DNA from: Halostella limicola
Lineage (GTDB): Archaea; Halobacteriota; Halobacteria; Halobacteriales; Natronoarchaeaceae
Assembly (NCBI RefSeq): GCF_003675875.1
Contig: NZ_ML014752.1
Location: 1-64,000 of the forward strand
Length of the DNA stretch: 64,000 nucleotides
Direction: 5' to 3'
The position numbers and the translations under genes were made by a program. This document shows, piece by piece, positions 26,390 through 33,304 of the stretch. Under the pieces are notes generated by a model. That model was given only the letters and a program-made list of their open reading frames with translations. It was not told the DNA's origin and did no database searches. Each line of letters begins with the position of its first letter. Within the stretch, counting starts at the first letter, position 1.

Positions 26390-26908
26390 TCATCGTCGTC
26401 GGTCGTTGTCGTCGCGTCGCAGTTCGTCGTCGATGTCCATCTGCGTGAAGTCGAAGAACTCCTGCGCGTCCGGGACGGACACGTCGATGACGTCCAGGTC
26501 CCGGGGGTCGCCCTGACTGTCGAACGCCTTCCAGTCGTCGCGGCCGTACGGCGCGCCGATGATGATGTGCACCTCGCCGGAGCCGAACGTCCGCAGGTCC
26601 GCGTCGCTCGGGCGGAGGACGCCGTTCGGGTGCGAGTGGACGGAGCCGAGCGACTGCACGTCGTTCGGCTTCATGCTCGTTTTCACCGTCGCGCTGACGC
26701 TGTTGGCTTCGGTCCCCGGGATCACCACCACGTCGGTGATGACGGTGCCGTCCCGGTCCAGTCCGAGGTCGCGGGCGTCGGTCCCCCGGAGAAAGCCCAT
26801 GTACTCGTTCGGGTGCGTGTCCTCAGAGGCCTCCAGCGCGAACTCCAGCGTTTCGCGGGCGATCCCGAGGAGTTCGCTCGACCGGAACAGCGACCCGAAC
26901 AGTCCCAT
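26390..26908 (-). CDS. JAMM/MPN-domain metalloprotease-like protein
   Basis: A 172-residue MPN-domain protein. The full zinc motif is present: Glu35, then [14 protein letters not shown] with His91, His93, Ser101 and Asp104, in the expected H-x-H-x7-S-x2-D pattern. In haloarchaea such enzymes remove SAMP (ubiquitin-like) modifiers from proteins; I infer this activity. The longer frame to 27043 is rejected because a TATA-like TTTAGG (26933-26938) lies 25-30 nt before ATG 26908. Divergent from the RecJ-like gene and upstream of ribL. Confidence 0.85.
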   Translation of the reverse strand: MGLFGSLFRSSELLGIARETLEFALEASEDTHPNEYMGFLRGTDARDLGLDRDGTVITDVVVIPGTEANSVSATVKTSMKPNDVQSLGSVHSHPNGVLRPSDADLRTFGSGEVHIIIGAPYGRDDWKAFDSQGDPRDLDVIDVSVPDAQEFFDFTQMDIDDELRRDDNDRRR

Positions 26909-26925
26909 GTGCTCACCTCGGGGGC

Positions 26926-26948
26926 TCCGGATCCTAAACGTTCCGGAT
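26926..26948. repeat. TCCGGAT direct repeats in a divergent promoter
   Basis: Two copies of TCCGGAT (26926-26932 and 26942-26948), 16 bp apart, bracket the JAMM promoter TATA. The opposite TATA for the RecJ-like gene, TTTTACC, lies at 26971-26977, 28-32 nt before its ATG. Confidence 0.4.
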
Positions 26949-27002
26949 GCGAAGCGGATGTTGATAAGGGTTTTACCCGGGCGCTTCGAAGTACGTGCCA
27001 AG

Positions 27003-28898
27003 ATGACCGCTGACGATGCCGGACGCGAGAGCGCCGGCGACACGACCGTCTACGATCTAGCGCCGGACTGCACGATAGATGCCGTCGAGGAGGACGAACT
27101 GTATCTCGCGACCGTCAACGGCGTCGTCGACTACGGCGTCTTCGTCGACCTCTCCGAGCACGTCTCCGGGCTTGTCCACGAGTCGAACCTCTCCGGGACG
27201 TACGCCGTCGGCGACGAGTTCGTCGTCGAGCTCGACCAGATCCGCGAGAACGGCGACGTCGCGTTCGCCGCCGCCGAGGTCGACGACTACGTCGTCGTCG
27301 GCGTCGAGGCCGAGTACGACGTGGCCGACGCCGAGAACCTGACCGAGCGGGTCGGCGAGACCGTGACGCTCGAGGGCGAGGTCGTCCAGATCAAACAGAC
27401 GGGCGGCCCCACCATCTTCCACGTCCGCGACGAGACGGGGATCATCCCCTGCGCGGCGTTCGAGGAGGCCGGCGTCCGCGCCCATCCCGAGGTCGAAGTC
27501 GACGACGTGGTCCGTATCAGCGGCGACGTGGAGCGCCGCGAGGACGCCATCCAGGTCGAGGTCGACTCGCTGGAGGCGCTCGACGCCGACGGCGCCGAAG
27601 CGGTCCGCGAGCGCCTCGCCGAGGCGATGGCGGAGCGTGCCGAACCCCGCGACGCCGAGCCGCTCATCGACTGGCCCGCGTTCGAGAAGCTCCGCCCCGA
27701 CCTCCGCGAGGTCGCGAAGCTGCTCCGGGAGACGGTGCTGGAGAGCCGCCCCATCCGCGTCCGGCACCACGCCGACGGCGACGGGATGTGCGCGAGCGTC
27801 CCCGTCCAGTACGCGCTGGAGCGGTTCATCGCCGAGACGCACGAGGACCCCGAAGCCCCCCGACACCTCCTCAAGCGCCTGCCGAGCAAGGCGCCGTTCT
27901 ACGAGATGGAGGACGCCACGCGCGACCTCAACTTCGCGCTTGAAGACCGCGCCCGCCACGGCCAGAAGCTCCCGCTCCTCCTGATGCTCGACAACGGCAG
28001 CACGGCCGAGGACGTGCCCGCCTACGAGAACCTCGCCCACTACGACATCCCCATCGCCGTCGTCGACCACCACCACCCCGACCCCGACGCCGTCGAGGAC
28101 CTGCTCGACGCGCACGTCAACCCCTACCTCCACGACGAGGACTACCGCATCACGACGGGGATGATGTGCGTCGAGCTCGCGCGGATGATCTACCCCGACA
28201 TCGAGGACGAGCTCCGCCACGTCCCCGCCGTCGCCGGCCTCTCGGACCGCTCGAAGGCCGACGCGATGGACGACTACCTCGACCTGGCCCGTGAGGAGGG
28301 CTACGACGAGGAGACGCTCCGCGACATCAGCGAGGCGCTCGACTACGAGGCCCACTGGCTGCGCTACGACGCCGGTCGCCACCTCATCAACGACGTGCTG
28401 AACGTCGACTGCGACGACGAGGAGCGCCACCGCGAGCTCGTCGAGTTCCTCGCCGACCGCGCCCGCGAGGACGTCGAGGACCAGCTCGACGCCGCGATGT
28501 CGCACGTCAAGCACGAAGAACTGGACAACGGCGCGCACCTCTACCGCATCGACGTGGAGAACCACGCCCACCGCTTCACCTACCCCGCGCCGGGCAAGAC
28601 GACAGGCGAGATCCACGACCGCAAGGTCAAGGAGACGGGCGACCCCGTCATCACCATCGGCTACGGCCCGGACTTCGCCGTCCTCCGCTCCGACGGCGTC
28701 CGCCTCGACATCCCGACGATGGTGTCCGAACTCGACGAGGGCATCGTCGGCGGCGGCGTCAGCGGCGGCGGCCACCTCGTCGTCGGCTCGATCAAGTTCG
28801 TGCAGGGGCGCCGCGAGGAGGTGCTCGACTCGCTCGTCGAGAAGATGGCCGCCGCTGACATCGACGAGGAGCTGTCGAGCACGGTCCAGCGGGACTGA
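27003..28898 (+). CDS. S1/OB/DHH-domain RecJ-like protein
   Basis: A 631-residue nucleic-acid enzyme-like protein. Order: S1 domain (about 20-90, GVVDYGVFVDLSEHVSGLVHESNL), an OB/tRNA-anticodon-type domain (about 110-190, VTLEGEVVQIKQTGGPTIFHVRDETG), then DHH from about 240: RVRHHADGDGMCA, LMLDNGS, VVDHHHPDPDA, and a DHHA1 domain ending in GGGVSGGGH. All metal motifs look present. Archaeal RecJ/GAN-like proteins act in replication or RNA processing as 5'-3' or 3'-5' exonucleases; which applies here is not evident. ATG 27003 is chosen from the leaderless TATA spacing; the frame extending back to 26559 runs through the divergent JAMM gene. Confidence 0.88.
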   Translation: MTADDAGRESAGDTTVYDLAPDCTIDAVEEDELYLATVNGVVDYGVFVDLSEHVSGLVHESNLSGTYAVGDEFVVELDQIRENGDVAFAAAEVDDYVVVGVEAEYDVADAENLTERVGETVTLEGEVVQIKQTGGPTIFHVRDETGIIPCAAFEEAGVRAHPEVEVDDVVRISGDVERREDAIQVEVDSLEALDADGAEAVRERLAEAMAERAEPRDAEPLIDWPAFEKLRPDLREVAKLLRETVLESRPIRVRHHADGDGMCASVPVQYALERFIAETHEDPEAPRHLLKRLPSKAPFYEMEDATRDLNFALEDRARHGQKLPLLLMLDNGSTAEDVPAYENLAHYDIPIAVVDHHHPDPDAVEDLLDAHVNPYLHDEDYRITTGMMCVELARMIYPDIEDELRHVPAVAGLSDRSKADAMDDYLDLAREEGYDEETLRDISEALDYEAHWLRYDAGRHLINDVLNVDCDDEERHRELVEFLADRAREDVEDQLDAAMSHVKHEELDNGAHLYRIDVENHAHRFTYPAPGKTTGEIHDRKVKETGDPVITIGYGPDFAVLRSDGVRLDIPTMVSELDEGIVGGGVSGGGHLVVGSIKFVQGRREEVLDSLVEKMAAADIDEELSSTVQRD

Positions 28899-28901
28899 GC
28901 G

Positions 28902-30506
28902 TTACTCGAACTCGATTTTCCGCCGTCCGTACCACGTCGCCGCGAGCACCACCAACCCCAGCACCGCCGCGACGCCGCCGGGAACCCGCCACGCCCCGCC
29001 GCGCCAGTCCGCGCGGAAGAGGCGGGCGTAGTACGCTCCTACCTCGTCCCCAACCAGAACGAGAGCCACCTCGCGGTTCTCCCGGAGGGAGTTGTTGTTC
29101 CAGTTGACGCTTCCCAGTATCACCCGCCGCTCGTCTATCACGACGCCTTTCGCGTGGATCTTCTCGAACCGCGAGCGCGGCTCCGCGACGCGGGCCTCCA
29201 AGTCCAGCCCCTCGCGCTCGGCGAGCGCGTTCAGCCAGCGCACGCGCTCCCGGTTCTCCTCGCGGGCGTACCACGCGCCGGAGAGGAGGACCCGCACGCG
29301 GACGCCCCGGCGCGCCGCGTCGACGGTCGCCCGCACGGGCGGCGTCTCGCGGCCGCCGAGCGACACCTGTTCGACCAGGAGGGACTCCTCGGCGTCGCGG
29401 ATCTCCCGCACGATCCCCGCTTCGGCGTTGTCCGGCGCGGTCAGCAGGCGGACGCGCTCGACGGAGACGTTCCGCGGCGCGAAGCGCTCGGGATAGGACT
29501 CCCGACTGGCGTTCCCGCTCACGGGGTCGACCGTCTCGCGGTGCTCGCGCCACGGGACCGCGTCGCGGGCGTTCCAGTCCCCGCGGAACACGGCGGCGAG
29601 GTCGTCGGCCACGGCGGCGTCCCGGACCAGCGCACCCCACCCCCTGCTCGACCCGCCGCCGGTGCCCGACGGCTTCCAGTTCTCCGTCATCACCAGCGCG
29701 CGGCCGTCGACGACGGCGTACTTCGGGTGGTGAAAGCGGTATCGCTCGCGCTCGCCGCCGGCGACCCGCACGGTCGCGTCGCTCTCGGCGAGGCGGTTCA
29801 GAGCGGCGACCTGTCGCTCGCTCGTCCCGCCGACCGGGCTGTCGTCCACGAGGACGCGGACTTCGACCCCTCGCGCTGCCGCGCGTTCGAGTTCGCGGAC
29901 CGCGCGCTCGGAGGACAGCGTGTACCCGGCGAGCAGGATCCTGTCATCGGCGCCGGAGAGCGCCTGGACCGGGACGCCCGGCGAGTCCGGGAGCGCGAAC
30001 GCCTCGACGTCCGCCGGTCCGGAGACCGCGGGGTCGTGGTCGCTTGCACCCATCGGGACCCACCCGTCGCGCGTCAATCGTTCGCCCTCGCGAGAGCGCT
30101 CGTAGGTCGCCGCGTCGACGGTCGCGTTCCCCCGCCGAAGTTCGATCGTCTCCCCGCCGTTCGCCAGTTCGAGGCGGCCGTCGAGCGGCAGGACCGGGGT
30201 GTCGGTCAGGTTTCGCGCCGCCGCGGGGTCGGCGCTGACGGCGACCCTGCCCTCGACGGTACGGTTCGGGAGCGGGGCGACCGTCTCGCCGTCGGCGATC
30301 GTCCACCCCGAGAGGTCCGTGGGCTCGGGGAAGTCGACGACGACGAACTCGCCGCGGTCGTCCGCTTCAACGGGGTCGGGATAGACGGCGACGATCCGGG
30401 GGTCCTCCGTCGCGCGTACGGGCACGGACGCCGCCGGGACCGCGCCGCCGCTGGCGGGAACGGCAAGCGCGACCAGCACGAGGACGACGAACGCGCGCGA
30501 GAGCAC
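28902..30506 (-). CDS. Secreted phospholipase-D-like protein with lamin-tail domain
   Basis: A 534-residue exported protein. A Sec signal (MLSRAFVVLVLVALAVPASGG) is followed by a lamin-tail-like beta domain (about 38-125, GEFVVVDFPEPTDLSGWTIAD). Two PLD repeats carry HKD motifs: HHPKYAVVDG near residue 256 and IHAKGVVIDE near residue 447, each with a trailing Asn-Trp. A C-terminal helix (GVAAVLGLVVLAATWY) followed by RRK anchors it outside the membrane. PLD enzymes cleave phosphodiesters in lipids or DNA; an extracellular nuclease is plausible. The start is GTG 30506; TATA GGTTTATACC (30528-30537) lies 22-31 nt upstream and no ATG fits. Confidence 0.86.
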   Translation of the reverse strand: MLSRAFVVLVLVALAVPASGGAVPAASVPVRATEDPRIVAVYPDPVEADDRGEFVVVDFPEPTDLSGWTIADGETVAPLPNRTVEGRVAVSADPAAARNLTDTPVLPLDGRLELANGGETIELRRGNATVDAATYERSREGERLTRDGWVPMGASDHDPAVSGPADVEAFALPDSPGVPVQALSGADDRILLAGYTLSSERAVRELERAAARGVEVRVLVDDSPVGGTSERQVAALNRLAESDATVRVAGGERERYRFHHPKYAVVDGRALVMTENWKPSGTGGGSSRGWGALVRDAAVADDLAAVFRGDWNARDAVPWREHRETVDPVSGNASRESYPERFAPRNVSVERVRLLTAPDNAEAGIVREIRDAEESLLVEQVSLGGRETPPVRATVDAARRGVRVRVLLSGAWYAREENRERVRWLNALAEREGLDLEARVAEPRSRFEKIHAKGVVIDERRVILGSVNWNNNSLRENREVALVLVGDEVGAYYARLFRADWRGGAWRVPGGVAAVLGLVVLAATWYGRRKIEFE

Positions 30507-30527
30507 GGCGGTGCTGGCCGCTCGTTA

Positions 30528-30537
30528 CGGTATAAAC
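30528..30537 (-). promoter_or_regulatory. TATA element deciding the GTG start of the PLD-like gene
   Basis: GGTTTATACC on the minus strand ends 22 nt upstream of GTG 30506, consistent with a leaderless message beginning at GTG. Confidence 0.55.
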
Positions 30538-30558
30538 CTGCGGGAGAACGAGGGGGCC

Positions 30559-31938
30559 TCAGACCGCCTTCTCTGCCTCGGCCTGCACGCGGTAGGCGCG
30601 GTCGTCGGCGTAGTCGCCGAGGACGTCCAGAGCGCGCTCCGTGCCGATCTGGTTGAGCGCCCAGGCGGCGCTGGCGCGCACGGTGTTCGAGTCGTCGTCT
30701 TCGAGCACGTCCGCGAGCGGTTCGATGGCGCGGGTGTCGCCGAGCAGCCCCAGCGAGCGCGCGGCGTGGCTCCGGATCTCCTCGTCGTCCGCGACGAGGT
30801 TGTCCGCGATGGGCTGGGTGGCCTCCTCGCTGCCGATCTCGCCAAGCGCCTTCATCGTCACCTTCTGGAGGCCGGGGTTGCCGTCCTCGCCGACGTACTC
30901 GACGAGCGTGTCGACCGGCTCCTCGCTCCCGATCTTGCCGAGGATCTCGATGGCGTCCTGATCGCGCTTCCCGGCGCGCTGGAGCATCGGCTCGACGGCC
31001 TCCTCGGGGGCGAGGCGCTTCAGCATGTCGAGGCAGTGCTCCTCCATGAACTCCGACTCCAGTTTCTCCAGCGCGAGCAGGACCATGTCGGCACGGCCGC
31101 GCTTGGTCCAGACCTTCAGTGCGCCCCACTCCGGCGGGTAGTCCTTCCGGTGGTCGAGCACGTCGTAGAAGCCCTGGGCCTGCAGCTGCTCGCGGACGGA
31201 GAGGTCGCTCCACTCCTCGGCGTCGTCGAGGTCGCTCAGCAGTTCCTCGGACGCCTCCAGCAGCGCCGCGATCGTGTCGGCGTCGTCGTCCGGGTCGAGG
31301 TCGGCGGTCTCGACCGCCGCACCGGCGTTCTCCAGCGCGGCGGTGAGGTCCTCGATGGAGTCGCTCGCGACGGTGACCGACTCGCCGAGGATCTCGTCGA
31401 CGCTCCCGACGAACGACTCGACGGCCTCGGCGACCTCGCCCTCGCCGCGCTCGGTCCACTCGGTGTCGGCGACGGTGGACTCGGCCTCGTCGACGTCGGC
31501 GACGACGTCTTCGGCGTACGGGCCGCGCTGCTCCTCGAGTTCCGACGCGAGGTCCTCCTTCTCGCTCTCGATCTCCTCGGCCGGGTCCGCCTCGTCCTCG
31601 TCTTCGGCCTCGGGGAGGTCCGCGCCTTCGAGGTCGGCTTCGAGGTCCTCGATCTCGGCCTCGACCTCATCGAGCTCGTCCTCCGTCTCGGCCTCCTCCA
31701 GGCGCTGCTCGATCGCGTCGAGGCGCTCGCGGAGGGACTCGACCGTGACGGCGGTGGCGGGTGCCGTCTCCTCGGTCTCTTCTTCGGAGGTATCTTCCTC
31801 CGCTTCGTCCTCGGAGGTGTCTCCCTCCGTATCCTCCGGCGTCTCTTCTTCAGAGGCCGCTTCCTCCTCGTCGGAAACCTCTTCCTCGGGAGTTTCCTCC
31901 TCGGTCGTCTCCGGTTCCTCGCTCTCGTCGCCGCTCAT
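30559..31938 (-). CDS. HEAT-repeat protein with acidic coiled N-terminus
   Basis: A 459-residue soluble protein. Residues 1-60 are almost entirely Glu/Asp/Thr/Ser. Residues about 65-150 are predicted coiled coil (ESLRERLDAIEQRLEEAETEDELDEVEAEIEDLE). The C-terminal 200 residues form five to six HEAT/PBS-lyase-type helical repeats (DAIEILGKIGSEEPVDTLVEYV, KALGEIGSEEATQPIADNL, SLGLLGDTRAIEPLADVL, ALNQIGTERALDVLGDY). These are protein-binding scaffolds, with no catalytic motif. The partner is unknown. Confidence 0.85.
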   Translation of the reverse strand: MSGDESEEPETTEEETPEEEVSDEEEAASEEETPEDTEGDTSEDEAEEDTSEEETEETAPATAVTVESLRERLDAIEQRLEEAETEDELDEVEAEIEDLEADLEGADLPEAEDEDEADPAEEIESEKEDLASELEEQRGPYAEDVVADVDEAESTVADTEWTERGEGEVAEAVESFVGSVDEILGESVTVASDSIEDLTAALENAGAAVETADLDPDDDADTIAALLEASEELLSDLDDAEEWSDLSVREQLQAQGFYDVLDHRKDYPPEWGALKVWTKRGRADMVLLALEKLESEFMEEHCLDMLKRLAPEEAVEPMLQRAGKRDQDAIEILGKIGSEEPVDTLVEYVGEDGNPGLQKVTMKALGEIGSEEATQPIADNLVADDEEIRSHAARSLGLLGDTRAIEPLADVLEDDDSNTVRASAAWALNQIGTERALDVLGDYADDRAYRVQAEAEKAV

Positions 31939-32039
31939 GCGGCCACCTCCGGAGCAACACTCCGACTAGGTGCGCGACGCGTGACGACTGTCGACGGCGC
32001 ACTCGGGTTCATATGCCTGAAACTGTGTCCGTACGTCCC

Positions 32040-32753
32040 CTAAGCGTTTCCTTTCTCGCCGGCCTCGCCGTCGCGCCAGTAGAACCACGGGCTCAGGGTC
32101 AGATACGCCACGCCGAGCGTGAGCAGGGCGTACGGGAACGTCATGCCGAACGCCCGCGGGAACAGCACCGCGAGCGAGTGGACGACGCCCATCAGGAGCG
32201 CGTCCCGCGCCAGCAGGTCCGGGTACTGGACCGTCGACACCATGAGGTAGACGAACGCGGCGGTCCCCGCAAGCAGCACCTGCGGCGTCGTGATCCCGGC
32301 GAGGACGGCCGACGCGAGGATGGTCGCCGCGAGCGTGCTCGGGGTTCCCTCCGTGTACCACGTCGCCGTGTCGTAGGCCGTGTACATGCCGAGTCGCGTG
32401 ACGGCCATGGCGACGAACAGCGCCGGGAGACCGACGGCGAGCGCCGTCTGTGCGTCCGGGACCGCGAGCGAGAGGTCCCACCCCTCGCGGACGACGGCGA
32501 CCACGACGACGGCCGGCGCGACCGCGAACGAGGCGACGTCCGCGAGCGAGTCGAGGTACTCCCCGGCGGGCGACCCGCCGTATCGCCGTGCGACGACGCC
32601 GTCGAGCCCGTCTGCGACGGCCGCGAGCAGGACGAGACGGGCGGCGAGGTGCGCGTCGACCGACGCGACGACGACCGCGACGAAGCCGAGGGCGGCGTTC
32701 GTCACCGTCACCGCGTCGGCCAGGCTGAGTCGCCCGACGAACCGGGGTTGCAT
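32040..32753 (-). CDS. CDP-alcohol phosphatidyltransferase (serine type probable)
   Basis: A 237-residue membrane enzyme with about seven helices that joins a CDP-activated lipid to an alcohol headgroup, releasing CMP. The diagnostic motif starts DGLDGVVARRYGG and ends EYLDSLADVASF (about residues 48-75), with all four catalytic aspartates. DSLADxxSF is typical of phosphatidyl- or archaetidylserine synthases, so archaetidylserine synthesis is the best guess. A T-rich TATA (CATAAAAACG, 32783-32792) lies 30-40 nt upstream. Confidence 0.87.
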   Translation of the reverse strand: MQPRFVGRLSLADAVTVTNAALGFVAVVVASVDAHLAARLVLLAAVADGLDGVVARRYGGSPAGEYLDSLADVASFAVAPAVVVVAVVREGWDLSLAVPDAQTALAVGLPALFVAMAVTRLGMYTAYDTATWYTEGTPSTLAATILASAVLAGITTPQVLLAGTAAFVYLMVSTVQYPDLLARDALLMGVVHSLAVLFPRAFGMTFPYALLTLGVAYLTLSPWFYWRDGEAGEKGNA

Positions 32754-32860
32754 ACTCTCCGGGTTGAACAGCGCCTCCTTACGTTTTTATGTTCGGTGCG
32801 GCCGCGCCCGTCGCGACCCGAACCGGCGGACATATCCCGCCGACGGCCCGAGGTGGAGTT

Positions 32861-33289
32861 ATGAAGCGCCGCACGTACCTCGCCGGCCTCTCGGCCGCGG
32901 GCGCGACCGGCCTCTCGGGATGTCTCGCGTCGATCGGGTCCGCTGGCAACGCCTGCGACGGGGACTGCGACGTCGGGATGTCCGCGAAGGACTTCACTCC
33001 GCAGGAGTACGAGGTGTCCGTCGGGACGACGGTCACCTGGAAGAACACGAGTTCGAAGGGACACACCGTCACCGCCTACGACGACGGGATCCCGGAGGGG
33101 GCCGAATACTTCGCCTCGGGCGGGTACGACTCCGAGAGCGAGGCGCGAGACGGATGGCGAAGCAACGAGGGGCTGCTCACCTCCGGCGACACGTACGAGC
33201 ACACGTTCGAGGTCGCCGGCGAGTACGACTACGTCTGCCTCCCGCACGAGAACGGCGGGATGGTCGGCACGATCGTCGTCACGGAGTGA
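32861..33289 (+). CDS. Halocyanin/plastocyanin-like blue copper lipoprotein
   Basis: A 142-residue exported electron carrier. The signal KRRTYLAGLSAAGATGLSGC has twin arginines and a lipobox, for membrane attachment outside the cell. The cupredoxin domain (about 38-142) shows the type-1 copper ligands: His in KGHTVTAYDD, then Cys, His and Met in YVCLPHENGGM. It may carry electrons between respiratory complexes. A TATA-like CATATCCC sits 23-30 nt upstream, and a GGTGGAG just before the ATG could act as ribosome-binding site. Confidence 0.92.
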   Translation: MKRRTYLAGLSAAGATGLSGCLASIGSAGNACDGDCDVGMSAKDFTPQEYEVSVGTTVTWKNTSSKGHTVTAYDDGIPEGAEYFASGGYDSESEARDGWRSNEGLLTSGDTYEHTFEVAGEYDYVCLPHENGGMVGTIVVTE

Positions 33290-33304
33290 GGGCGCCGACC
33301 GCCC

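Noticed and set aside
27057-28775. A 572-residue minus-strand frame opposite the RecJ-like gene
   Set aside because: No recognisable motif; the plus-strand frame has conserved S1, OB and DHH motifs.
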